A DNA stretch of 64,000 bases. Origin: Metaphire vulgaris (taxonomy: Eukaryota; Annelida; Clitellata; Crassiclitellata; Megascolecidae). The notes under the pieces are model-generated. The model was not told where the DNA came from. It saw only the letters and a list, made by a program, of their open reading frames with translations, and did no database searches. Positions 9,463 through 21,800 of the stretch are shown piece by piece (positions within the stretch are counted from its first letter, which is position 1; each line of letters starts with the position of its first letter). A program made the translations under genes and the position numbers. The stretch lies in the NCBI GenBank assembly GCA_018105865.1, contig CM030834.1, positions 17,855,219 to 17,919,218 of the forward strand, in the 5' to 3' direction.

Positions 9463-12400
9463 ATTTTGTGCCATATGAGGGAGCAGCTCAAGTGAAGCAT
9501 GAGGAAATAGAAATGGTTCCTGTGTCAGGAAGTATACCAGTTAATGAAAGAACATTTGTGCAGTTTTCTGATAGGACTACTTCATCATCTGCTGCTACAG
9601 TTTCTCTGTCAACATTCTCTCAACACATTGAAGACAACCAAGCAACTTCAGCATCTAGTTTTGGTAATTAATTTATTGTATATGAAGCCCAGAAGCCCAT
9701 AATTATTATATCATTCATCTCATGAATATTTGCCTTCTTTGTTACATATTTATGTAATTGTCATGCCACATTCAGACTGATTATTTGAACTTGTACTTGG
9801 CTTCAGCAATTTCTTTCTGTTGGACTTGGTCTGACAGAATTAATGATTGCTTCTAATTTGCTCTTTAATACAGACTGATTTTATTTTTTGAATTGCAGCT
9901 TCTTGTACTCAACAAGAATTAAACTTGGTAGTTTAACTCTTACTTTGCAAGAACATGGTTTTGTAGTTTGTAGTTTTTTAACAATGTATTTGTTTACCGT
10001 AGACCAGGCATTGGCAACCTATAGCACATGTGTGCGTTGTGCTATGCATAGCGATTTTCTGTGGCATGCAGAAGACCAAAAAATAATTTCTGTGTTGGAC
10101 AAGGCACTACACCAATCATTGTATTGATAGTGCAAGGGCCCATGGGCCTCCCAGATGCTAAATAAGAGAATGTTCTAAATAAGAGAATGTTCATCTTGGC
10201 TTTTCCCCAAACTGCTTACTGTGCTTATAGAGTAATATAATGTTACAAAGGACTAATATACAGTATAGTGACTTATAATTACTACTTAGAGGCGCTCCTG
10301 GCTTTAGAGTCGCTTGATAAGAAAATGAGACTTAGTCTTCAGTAGTGTAACTCTGGCACACCGAGGCTGCCTCTGATAATTTGTTGGTCCACCGAAGGAA
10401 ATTAATTCCAATTTTTGCACTGCACTACAGGTTGCAGATTTCTGCTGTAGACTGTGTAATTAATTTATGAGCTTACAATAAGGTGTTGTTACCCTACCTG
10501 AGGCTGTGCAACAAGTGCTCATAAGAAACAAAATTTCTCAGCATTGAAAATAATTGTTACTTGCATGTGTGGTAGTTTCGGGATCAGGTCTTGGTTATGG
10601 TGGCTGGTTCTGCCATTTATCACCTTGTCAAAAACGGTGTAAAATGCAGATCTGGTGAACTTGGTGGGCAGACCCTGGAGTACTAAATAGGCAACCTGTG
10701 TTATGACTTGTCTAAATGAGCGTTGGTCTAATGTATCGCAACAAAGCAGAGGTATAAATTTTGCACTAGTGTTGTGTAAATGCTCTATTTATTCTGGCAC
10801 TTAGTCAAAAGGGCCATCATTTGAGCCAGTATCTATAAGTGGGCTGCACATTGTAGGGTGCTCATATTAAAATGTATACAGTAGTTGCATTGTGTAGTTT
10901 CACTTGTTGGTTGATGACTTGTGTTCATTATATAGAAATATTTGTTAATATTGATGAATATTATGCTGCAGTATAAAAATATTTGATGATGATGATGATG
11001 ATGATGATGACGACGATGACAGCGGCGCCGACGACGATGATGATGATGATGGTGATGGTGGTGCAAATATATTTCTAATTGCTTTTCTAGTATAACAAAA
11101 TGGCTAATATTAAATATTTTAAAGCTTTGCAGTTTAAATTATTTTAAGTTAGCATGTTTGCTGGTTGCATTGAAAGTTTCAGGATATGATTTTCTCTACT
11201 ACAGTTACTGGTTTACTTATGTTGTGATGATTTACCAGTAACTATGTATTTGTTTTAATTAATTTCTGGGTAGAAATTATCTTTAATTGATTGGTCTTGT
11301 TTTGATTCACTCTCAGAAGGTTCAAGCAAACGATTAGAGACATCTTTTGAGTCATCTGGAGTCTCAGCTTATCCTGCAACTGTTGCTGACGTCAAACTGC
11401 TGACTTCAGGTGGAGTGGAGCAGCAGCAACACCTTATTAACTTTGACAGTTCTATCCAATTGTTGGGAGAAGAGGTCTGTCCGGTTTGCTCCGACAAGAT
11501 CTCCGGTTATCACTATGGATTGCAGACTTGTGAAAGTTGCAAAGGTAGTCGTTGTCATATTGTGACAGTTTCAATTCTTAATGACTTGTGTGGGTGCTAC
11601 AAATGTTTCTTTAGCAAATATTAGATTAGAATTTAAAACATTAGGCTCATCTTCATCACTGTTATATGTACACTTATTATATATGAATTCGGCCCGAATT
11701 CAATGAGCCATATAACACACCTTGGGATGAGACAAGAATGTGCAAAATTAAAGATGAGATATGTTGTATTATGCTAACATGGATGCAATGCAACTACATA
11801 CTGTTTCACTGATGTACTTTATATATATTATTTATTATTGGTATGATTTACTTTGAATCTTTAATGTCTTCCTGTGTAGGCTTTTTTAAGCGTTCTGTGC
11901 AGAATCAAAAACGATACACGTGTATTGAGAATCAATCTTGTCCCATTGATAAGACGCAGCGGAAACGGTGTGCATACTGTCGGTTTCAGAAATGTCTGAA
12001 CGTTGGAATGAAGTTGGAAGGTGAGTCATTTAATCTGGGTCAGAAATTATGGGAATGATAAAAAAAACCGATGAGACTTATTAAGCAACATGGACTTGGA
12101 AATCTGGTCGCTTGTAATTCATCATTTTGAATGGTCACTTGATAAACTGCCAGGCTGGGGTGCATGCTTTCATGCTGCAGTGTCACATTAGTGCGCTATA
12201 TCAATGGCCGTGCAATAAAGTTTTTGTTTTGGGAGATGTGCATTGTTGGAAATGTTACAATGATTTTCAAATTGCGTTGATGCTTTCTACAGTGATGCTC
12301 TGTTGTACCATGATTATTTTTTGGTATCCCTTTGGTATTATGGAGAGATACTTAATTTTGATCATTACGGAAATACTGTATTTTGGAGCTTAGTCTATAT

Positions 12401-15036
12401 TAATGATTATAGGTTCTACTTTTTACTATATTTAGTTTTATTAGTTGATGATTACTTTTTATTAATGCCAAAAAAATATCTGCAGAAAGTCTTAAGATAT
12501 TTATGAAGCCAGTTGCTTTCAAAGGAAGCTTTATAGCTTCGTGCTGTTGATTTAATTTCTTTTTCACTCGTAGCTGTTCGTGCTGATCGAATGCGAGGAG
12601 GTCGCAATAAATTTGGGCCGATCTATCGAAGAGACCGCGCTCTTCGTAGACAGCTTCAGTCTTTGCAGTTTGGCAATGCAACACCTGCACCCAGCTCTCT
12701 TCTGGATGATGTTTCACAGTTGCCGGCGAATCTTCCTGTAACTCTGACCGCATCTGATGAGATGTTTGTCCAGACATCCAGGTCATGCCATCAGATGATG
12801 GACGTTTCTTCAGGGTCAGAAGATGTCAAACCAGTAATTGATTATGAAACTGTAAGAGCTGCTACTTCTCAACAGGCAACTTCGACCTGTTATCCAGTTT
12901 CGCCTACGTCTAGGATACCACAGTCATCTCCGAGTTGCAACTTAATTTACGAAAGAGAGCAGACAGTGGACGTTAGAACTTCTGCCGCACAGGAATGCAG
13001 TCGAATGCTAGTGCCGTCAGACTGTTTGACGTCGGCAGAAGATTCGTCGCCGTTGGGCCGAAGCCCTTCGAGCGAGGCCAAAATGGTCGATTCTCAACTT
13101 GGCCTTCACGACATGGCGGCTACATTTTTAGCGCAGTTTATTAACGAGCAGAGCATACTAACGACAGTACCAGCAAAGTCTCCTGCTCAGACATTTCATT
13201 TTCAGCAACAGTCCCCATCTTCTCGCCCTTCAAGCGGTAGCTTCTTCCAAGAACCATACCCGCCTGCGATGAGCACAGCGTCTGCCGATGGCCATCGGCA
13301 GCTGCAGGTTAGGCAGCAGCAGCTTCCAGGTGAAGCATCTCTTTCTCATCATCTTCGAGTGCAACCGAAGGCTACTTCCATCGTTGGAGTTGGGGCCGCC
13401 TCTCCCACTGGAACTGATATTCTTTGTGCAGCAGCAGCAGCACCTAGCAATAGCAGTGAGCAGGGTTGCATCAGCCTTCCACCAACGCTTCAGTTGATAG
13501 TAGAACTGCGTAAGGACAGTCTGCGGCTCCAGGAGTCGAACCAGAAGCTCTGTCAAAGAGCGGACGACCTTCTTCGACAGCTCGATTCCACTTTGGCCGA
13601 AATCCATTGCACTGAAATTGGACGCGACGTCGAAGAGCGACTGAAGTCCTGTATGATTCATCTACTCTGTAGACTTTGTGATCAAGCGCTGTTCGTACTT
13701 GTCAGTTGGTCGCGCCGTGCCCATTTCTTCCGGGAATTATCGGTGAATTTTCTTTTGTTGTTACCCGTCTCTGCTTTAGCTATTTCAAGTTAAATTAAAT
13801 CAAAATTTCAATGAAGGCTTCATATTTTTACTGCTTATTTATTTTTACGTCTTTATTTAAAATTATATTATATGAATCACCTTTTAGTTTTTTTCTATGC
13901 TGAAATTCTTTTCTGTAAAGTTTTCATTTAAATGAATGTCTTTGTTGAACCCTGTTATTGTGTTGTTATTATTATGATAGTAAATTTGATCATATAAAAG
14001 CTTAAGACCATCTGAATACAATAGAAATTATTTGGTCATTTGAGTGATTGGTCATTGTCTTTTATTTTTTTATAATCATGTAAATGTTATCAGGTTGGCT
14101 ATGTTGAATAGAAGTATGCACGTTATATGTCATTAGAAAATTTAGGTGCTTGCTACACTACTAACAGTTTTGGAAAAATATATTTGTGTTTTAGGGCACT
14201 GGAATTTGACTAATCTACATCTAATTTAGACAATATATAATTTATAATAATATAATTTAATCTGAGTTTGTGTGACTTGATTTGTAAAAAGTATGAATTG
14301 TTCAAATATTTGGTTTGGGTAAGATTTAAAAATATTTAATTAACAAAAGTATACATTTGGCATGAAACTATTTGACTTGCTTGCCTTGTATATTGTCATT
14401 TTTTTATATTTACATGTGACTTTGGTCAGTTTAGAGTTCCGGTTTTAGAAATTGTGTTTGGGGATTGGGCCATGGAGTTAAATTTGAGATGTCCATATCT
14501 CTTTATCATTTTAATAGGTTGATAGAGCAATAAAGGGTTAATTACTTCAAATTTTACATGTTTACCATGATAGCTTCTTTGCAGTAATGCACATAATGCC
14601 TAATAAATTGAGCTCTTATTGTAATTCCACAGATCTTATCTGAGCATATTAGAAAGAAGTCAGTATCATAAACTAGCTTCATTGACAGTTGAAGTTATTC
14701 CGCTGTAATTTGAGTTTTGTGGATCCCTTTGACATTTTAATTTACTTTTAAATAAGTTGCTGGTCATTGTAATTGCTTCCTTGCATATCTGTGGATGATT
14801 TGCCTAATTATGCTGTGATTTATTTAGGTGGAGGACCAAATGAAACTGCTTGAGAGCTGTTGGAGTGAACTGCTTCTGTTGGACATTCTTTTTGAGCAAA
14901 TGGGTCATACAAACTCTCAACAATTTGTCATGGTAATGTTAATGCTGTTTTGATATTTCCTGCTTCAAAATATCCTTTTGCTGTGCTCGAGTTTCGTTTA
15001 TAGACTGGCATTTGAGTGTCATTCGGTATATTGAGT

Positions 15037-15076
<40 letters not shown>

Positions 15077-16115
15077 CATGTTTTGGCTGATGGCCAAATC
15101 ATTGAATAAAATCATAATAATAATAATAATAATAATAATATAGGCTTTGTCAGTGTCAACATGAAACTGTCAGCCAATCAGCAGCAATGCAGACCATATC
15201 TCATTCTTGTGCTATATTATGGATGTCAAGTTGTTTTTTTTTTTTTTTTGGGGGGGGTATACATTTTGTTTGAATATGGTTCTGGATTTGTATTTGGAAA
15301 TTATTCTAAATAAATCTGTTTGCAAATTATTCAAATTTAACAGAACCCCAAGTTGGTTGATGTTCTCCCAGTTTTAATTTTTGCAGACTTTTCTTGTAAA
15401 AACTGATGTTTCTCGTATGTCGTCATTCGTCTGTTGTGGTTTTTGTTTATTTTAGACAACAGGTCATGTGGTTGGCATAGGAACCCTGAGACATCTTAAC
15501 TTAGGCAGTATTGCCGATCGTGTCCACGAACTTGTTCAGAAGTTACGCAACCTGAGTTTTGATGCCAACGAGTTCATTTGCCTCAAGTTTGTCATCCTAC
15601 TGAATCCTGGTATGTGTCCAGAAAAGCAATTATATAACTTGAAGCCATAAAACAAAAGTTATGCTCTGATGAAAATATTCTGGTCAAGTACAAACTTAAT
15701 TTACTTGAATTTTATCTCTAACTGCAAAATTATTTATACCTTTGAATCTGTTTTAACCCCTTTTACCGGCCCCGGCGCACATATGCGTCCATTTTACGTT
15801 ACGTTACAAATAAATGACCAGTAAAGGGGTTGATAGTTGTTTTAAATGTTTTTTGAAGATGTTCCAGGACTCAGCTCCCCAAGTCACGTTGAACAGTTTC
15901 GAAGCGAGGTCAGCTCGGCATTGCTCGACTATTGTAACATGTCAAACATGGACAGTGAATTTACCTCAGATAAGTTTGGACAACTGCTTCTACAGCTATC
16001 AGAGATTAAGCTGATAAGTTTGTTGCTTGAAAATTACCTTTATGAACAGCATCTTGCTGGCAACACCACAGACAGCAACTTGCTTGTGGAGATACTGCAC
16101 TCTTGCCGACAATGA
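9463..16115 (+). CDS. NR5A-like: NR5-family nuclear receptor (FTZ-F1 / SF-1 / LRH-1 type), 5' partial
   Basis: A DNA-binding transcription factor. Exons with consistent phases: 9463-9663, 11317-11544, 11880-12020, 12574-13742, 14828-14932, 15456-15609, 15859-16115 (TGA), about 750 residues. Exons 2-3 encode the two zinc fingers (P-box CESCKG); exon 4 opens with the FTZ-F1 box ([11 protein letters not shown]), the NR5 hallmark that reads three extra bases 5' of the half-site. A long Ser/Gln-rich hinge follows, then the ligand-binding domain: helix 3-5 region [24 protein letters not shown] spanning the exon 4-5 junction, and the AF-2 helix NLLVEILH just before the stop. The first exon starts in phase, needing one base from an upstream exon not found. 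Subfamily NR5 is clear from finger and FTZ-F1 box; orthology within NR5 is not resolved. Confidence 0.93.
10285..10345 (+). repeat. Dispersed repeat shared with 40731-40795
   Basis: GAGGCGCTCCTGGCTTTAGA and the following AATGAGACTTAGTCTT closely match 40731-40795 (GAGGTGCTCCTCTCTTTAGA, AATGAGACTAGTCTT). One copy sits in an NR5 intron and the other in a p53 intron. The element type is unknown. Confidence 0.5.
10985..11064. repeat. GAT/GAC/GGT imperfect trinucleotide repeat
   Basis: About 26 triplets of GAT with GAC, AGC and GGT interruptions, inside the intron before the NR5 DNA-binding exons. The opposite strand reads as poly-His, which is not a gene. Confidence 0.9.
11317..12020 (+). CDS. 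NR5A-like: NR5 exons 2-3: DNA-binding domain
   Basis: Exon 2 (11317-11544) ends with the first finger, [14 protein letters not shown] through CESCK. An intron splits the Lys-Gly of the P-box. Exon 3 (11880-12020) carries [14 protein letters not shown] and the second finger to [10 protein letters not shown]. All eight zinc-ligand cysteines are present. Splice sites are CTCAG/AA, AAAG/GTAGTC, TGTAG/GC and GAAG/GTGAGT. Confidence 0.93.
12574..13742 (+). CDS. NR5A-like: NR5 exon 4: FTZ-F1 box, hinge and start of ligand-binding domain
   Basis: A long exon of 1169 bases. It begins [16 protein letters not shown] (FTZ-F1 box), then about 300 residues of low-complexity hinge rich in Ser, Gln and Pro, including a short polyAla (AAAAA). 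It finishes with [18 protein letters not shown] and AHFFRELS, the helix 3 region. Reading past the donor (GTGAAT at 13743) meets a stop at 13791-13793, so retaining the intron would truncate the ligand-binding domain. Confidence 0.9.
15039..15141. repeat. AT and AAT microsatellites
   Basis: A run of (TA) to about 15073, then (AAT) at about 15108-15141, within the NR5 intron between 14933 and 15455. A T10G7 tract follows near 15240. Confidence 0.85.
15753..15833. mobile_element. 73-bp TTAA-flanked MITE (piggyBac-like)
   Basis: Inverted ends CCCCTTTTACCGG and CCAGTAAAGGGG enclose 73 bases. Flanks are TTAA on the left and TTGA on the right (a decayed TTAA). The interior (CATATGCGTCC, ACAAATAAATGACC) matches the elements at 38583-38725. 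It lies in the last NR5 intron, only 25 bases before the final acceptor. Confidence 0.75.
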
Positions 16116-16635
16116 CTGTCCCGCCAGTTTGCTATGAAATCGTTCTGTTTTCATTGTTGCACTGAAGTCATTTCTCTTCTGCTTTGTTTTTGTTTGATTC
16201 AGGTTATTGTGATTGGCCTGTGTGTAATTATTTACAACTGTAATCCTTTTTATGTTGTTTTTGTAGAAATTGACTTTTTCTGATAATTCAATTAAATTGA
16301 AATTTTAACTGGTTACCAGTTGTATTGTTGTATTGCCAAACTCATTTGCTTCTTTGGTGCACAGTACTGCTTTCGGCTAACCCCCAGTGATTTATTATAA
16401 ATATAATCGTGGTTTTTATCTTGCAAGTTTTTTGTGTACAAGACCTTCATCTTTTTAACATTGTTTTTGTCACAATTGTTTTGCCCTTTAATACGCTGTC
16501 CTGTTGTTTTTTGTTATGTCACTAGATGTCATTGATCTAACTTAATAATGCTTTCAAAATTTAGAACTATTACAGAGAACATGGTGAATACAATTTACTG
16601 TCATTATTTCGCTTAATGGTCGAGTGATTATCTGA

Positions 16636-16687
16636 AATAAATATTATGAAATATTATGAAATAAATATTATGATCATCTGTAATAAA
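16636..16687 (+). promoter_or_regulatory. Cluster of polyadenylation signals for NR5
   Basis: Three AATAAA words within about 50 bases (from 16636), roughly 520-570 bases after the NR5 stop. Two of them sit in a direct repeat GAAATAAATATTATG. Confidence 0.5.
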
Positions 16688-16903
16688 TTTTTAGTAAAAT
16701 CTTTAAATCATGTTTATAATTATGAGAAGATAGTCATTTGTTAAGATGCAACCGAAAAAGCTTCATGGTATAAAATGAATTGCTGTGCTATATGTAATTG
16801 TGCATTGTACATGTTGTGGCTTACAAGTCAAGCCATTTATTTTGGATCTGCTGTTAAAATTCTCCTGCAAAGTTTATATGTGTAATGTACTTGGATGAAT
16901 AAA

Positions 16904-16904
<1 letters not shown>

Positions 16905-16962
<58 letters not shown>
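16905..16962. repeat. (TA)n microsatellite
   Basis: About 29 uninterrupted TA dinucleotides. Confidence 0.95.
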
Positions 16963-16964
<2 letters not shown>

Positions 16965-18003
16965 CATATATATAAGCATATATCCCTCTGCTTAAAGCTG
17001 GTTTACTAGCAAAATTCACATGTATGCTCTTCTGAATTGTGCTCAGGCATGACATATAACAAGCTTTCTTTTGGCACATTCTTATATTTTCAAACTTGCT
17101 TTCATACTGATTTGCATTTGGCGTGTTTAATTTTAATTTTAATTATATAATTGCGATGTGAAACAGGAGAATTATTCTGACTGCGTTAAAATTTGATAAT
17201 TTTTAAACTTTATAAGGTCTGCTACCTTGAACTGGTTACATGAGAAAAGTATGTGATTGCATTAAGTGCCACTCGTCTAAACACACAAAGAAAATTAATT
17301 GCTGTAGAATCTGTATAAGGCAGCAACAGTAAGTTTAGAAAAAAATATACAGCACTGTCTTATTCTTTGTAATGTTGATAAAATTTAATGATGCAGAATG
17401 TTTATTGAATGGAAATGTTATTCTGAATGCAGAAACACTGAAAAGGTTCTGTCTCTATTGGACCTATCTGTAAAATTGAACCTATAGGTAAAAGTTCAAT
17501 GGATTATCCATAGTTTTTGCCAATTTTCGATGTACAGTGTTTCAAGGACATTACTCACTAGCAGTATTATTACCAGTTTATTATATGTCTCTTAGTTGTG
17601 AATTGTGATGCCTCTGATTATGATACAGAATTTCTTTCAACGATGGCTCAAAAGATCAGACCTCATCAATGCTACTCTAGTTATGTTGAGGTTTGCCAAG
17701 TTATAATCGTCTAGGAGGATCAGATGTGAAGACTTGATCAGAGTAATTAGTGGATTATGTAACTATTTATAATTATTTTTAACACATATCTAGAAATACT
17801 AACCACGTTCAAGAGATCACAACATATTTATTGTGCAAATCTATTAGTGAATTACATGTCAACAGTCCAAGTATGCACAAATGACAATCTGGCACTTTGT
17901 ATTGTGCTGTTGTAATGCAGTTTTACTGTACAACGCATGCATAAGTTAATCTTGCTGCAGAAGTTTTCATCGTAGGAGAACCGATGGTGAAGCACAGGTG
18001 TGC

Positions 18004-18855
18004 TTATGATGTTCCTTTGTACTTGGATCTTCGTTCAGACTCTTCCAAGATAAACCGGAAAGTTTCTTTGGCACCAGGTGGCAGGATGTGAATAAGATGA
18101 TTAGTTCCATAATTACTGCAGATGCTCAGCCATTTATATATGGCCATAACAAGTGTCGTCTAAATGTAACATAACCCAAATATTTAGTATAAGGTAAAGG
18201 TTCGCCCATACTCGAGTTTGTGCGTTAGGCCCAGTGCTGATCTCCAGTTTCAGGCAAGCAGCAATGCAGGTGGCTTGTGCCATTAATCCAGAGTAGTTTG
18301 CCATTGCTTGCTCCACACCTGCATTTTACCTTCACAACCAAAGCTGCTACTCATTTACCACCACCTCTAGCAAATGAAGGCCGAGTCAACCTTAGATGCT
18401 CCTGTGGGAGTCAAACCCGTTCCATCAGCGTGCCTGTCTGGCATGTTATCGATCTGCCATCTTCCTGCCCCCATATTTAGTATATCTCTTCTAAATATTA
18501 ATTTTATATAAACATGGTAATATTCTTTGAATTAACCTATATTAACAGCTCTGTTCTAAACATTAATTTTTTAAACATTAACCTATTTTTATTTTATCAG
18601 CTAAATTAAGAAGGTGTGATTCAAAATCAGTCTGAGCCATACAGTTCACTTCAATGTATTTATATGTCTAGATTTGAAAACCCAAAGTTGGCAACAAGCC
18701 TAAAACTGGTTCTTTAGAATCTGAATATTAAATATTACTTGACCTTAACCACTAAGCAAAGTGTTCCTTTCTGAACTTCACTGACATATTCATAAATAAG
18801 AAATGGAGCGACTTTTGCGAAATGGATCTTGTGTTCACACACCAAACCTGTAAGC
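18004..18855 (-). CDS. URB2: URB2 last two exons (Urb2/Npa2 C-terminal domain)
   Basis: The penultimate exon (18855-18744) reads [19 protein letters not shown] and [12 protein letters not shown]. The last (18159-18004) reads [14 protein letters not shown], then [11 protein letters not shown] and KYKGTS before TAA. Together they align end to end with the conserved C-terminus of animal URB2. The intron between them holds a tRNA-headed SINE. Confidence 0.9.
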
Positions 18856-21800
18856 CTAAAAACAATATGAAATATAGTTGAAATGTATCTCATGAAAGAG
18901 TTGTTAATATTAGTAAAAAATTTGCAATCTCAATTTACTATACCTCAAAACTAGCTCAAATATAAGCTCTACAATTGCCCATAGTACTTTTACTCAAATA
19001 AAAGCCAAGTTTAAATTACTGGTAGTTATAGTAAATTCAGGTCCCATATAAGAACTTGTGGAAATGTATGCTTTTACAAGAACAAAATCCAGAAACATAA
19101 TGCCAATGATGCAATATTTTGCACATAAATAGCTATGTTCAGAATAAAATGTAGATCCTATATCCTATTTCATACTCATAATATCATATATAGAACTGTG
19201 TAAATGTCAGAGTCGCACAGTTTTTACCAGAGTTTCTGTAAGAGATGCAGTTTCTAATTAATATAAGCAAATTAATGAGAATTAGAGACTGTTGAATTTA
19301 CATAACATACCTATATATCAAATGAGCACATCTGTCCAATTTTTTAATGTCTGCTTGATTCAGCTTTCTTTCATGATCTTGTCGACTTGATGACATTACA
19401 GCTCGAAGAAGTTCTGAACATAATGGTAAATGAATTCACAGATTTATTAAATTTTATAACTACATAATAAATTATATACACAAGTTTATCACAAAACTGG
19501 TGGTTTCATATGTTCACTGAATAAAATGAGTATAAATAAATACAATTTTTACTTAATGATTGCATTTCATTTCCAAAGAAGTCATCTGTTGTATGCCATG
19601 AAAATTAAACCATATAGTAAAATCAATGATAATGATAATGCACTTTTACAGCACCTCATCTGATGGTACTTCAAATCAACTCTGTAAAAGATAGGGTCAA
19701 AACCAGTCAGTGGATAACAGTAGGGAAGATAAAGGAGAAAAGCCAAGGAGACGCATTTAAAGTCTAGATTTGAAAGTTTGTTGGAAGAGTCTTTGATGAT
19801 CAAAATAATTAATCATAGTAAACTACTGCAGTCGATAAGAAAATGACATCATTTTATCACAGCAAAACATCACTTACTTTTAACAACAACCATGTATGCA
19901 GGAATGGAATTGTGTACAAAGTTCATTTGGTGCAACAAGAGGGCATTCAGTACAGCATATGACTCGTTGAACAACACAACAAAATCATTGAAGCAACTCA
20001 TAGACTCGAGATCAACTTCAGAAAATGTGCTAAGACACAGAGACAAGTCGTTGGACTCTAGAAAATTCTAAAACAGAGATGACTCAAAAGTTAAATATAC
20101 CAAACATAACACACACTGCTGGAAAATAAAATACTCATAAAATAGACTATCTGTATCATATATTGGCTATTTGTGATTTTCGAACTAAACCTATGATAAA
20201 TTTCTGACAAGAAAACAAAAAAGAAACACTTGATACAGAAACAATAAAAGCCCATTTTATACTTTGAATTCAATCTTGGCTCCTAATTTTGTTTATGCTG
20301 ACTAAACTCTCACACATTCAATTTGGCCATTCAAATATGCAATTTGCATCTTATAAATTGAAAAAAAAACCTACATTTTGTAAGCAAGAGCAAGGGCATT
20401 TACATAATCACCCTTACAGCATAATGCTATATAAATTAAATCTGGCACCAGAATTATGAAATGAGATTTCAATTAACCAGGACATCATAAGATTTAAAAA
20501 AACTACAAACTGGTCCCAAGGAGATTAACTTTCTTTCTGTTTCCAAAATGGCAACAACAACAGGTACACTTTGGCAGCCAACAAGAAGGTTCTGAATCAA
20601 AACTAATACCTGTAAAAGAAACATTTGTCAAAACACTAATGCACGCAATCATTAAGATGAAAACAAAAACCAGGCAAACACACACTTATTCGGCTTGTTT
20701 GCAGAGTGCAAGTCCTTTGGTAGCTTCACTATTTGACTCTCCTTCATGTTCTTACTTTCTTTTAGCTTCTTCTAACTAGTTTTTGTGATCATCCATTGTC
20801 CAAGTTTGCAAGTTTTTTTCTCACTGTTTGTCCTTTCGATTGACCTAATATTTTCAGGATAGAGTCTTTTCTGTAAAATGTGACCAATCCACCAATGTTT
20901 TCTTATTCAGTCTTATAGATCGATAGCTCCTAATTTTGTACATATTTGCTTTTAAAAGTGCTCAGTTGTAATGCAATGTGTCTAACACTTCTTCATTGGA
21001 GGTATGCCCTATGACAAACTGCATTTTCATTCTTCTCCACACTTCAAATGCTTCAGGCAGTAATGTCAAGAGGGTATATTTCGTTTTGATTCATATTCAT
21101 GTCTAGAGCTTAAGATTTTGCTTCATTTATTCTATCAGTAGATTCAATGCCAATAAAATTTAGTCACTAGTCACTACATCAACCTTATCTATGTATAACC
21201 AAAATTAACTTTTAAAAGGTACCAACCTTTTGGCAATAAAGATAAAATGAATTTTGAAATTCATCACTCATAGGATGAGTTGTCAATTCCTGTATAATCT
21301 GAAAAGCAGCAACTGATGTTGCACAATCTCTGTCAAATAAACAGGACTTCTACAAAAAACCAACAGATCATGAAAAGCAACAGAGGACAATCCATTAATT
21401 TTCACTAAATTTCAACAGGATAAATCAATTCATAATATAAAACATGACTTATTTCCAAACAATCAGTCATATCAAGAAGTTTACGTCAAATGAAACCAAT
21501 TTCACTGCAGAACAGATCACAGCAGAATTGCAAAGAAACACAAATTTACTGCTTCAAAAACTACAAGCTGCCTAAATAAAATATCAACATAAACACGCTG
21601 TAGAATCATAAATCTGAATGGAATTAAATCAAATTTTACATATAAAGGTAAGCATCTGTTATTGTCAAAGTTTACAAAATCTCACAAGAATACAATCCAC
21701 GGTGACTGTGAAACTTTTTTAAGCGAGGTCACCCAAACATCTAACTTGAAGGCATCAACATCAATTACGTCCTTATGGACAATGCACATGCTCACACAAG

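Larger units (their letters stand above)
16116..18003. other. Tail-to-tail interval between NR5 and URB2
   Basis: AT-rich, with no coding frame that I can support. NR5 polyadenylation signals cluster here (listed separately). A TA repeat lies at 16905-16962. Confidence 0.5.

Noticed and set aside
12127..12506. Two hydrophobic frames between NR5 exons 3 and 4
   Set aside because: AT-rich intron sequence; the NR5 exons splice across it in phase.
18400..18478. A functional tRNA gene
   Set aside because: It lacks a full cloverleaf and is attached to a SINE body; it is a SINE head.
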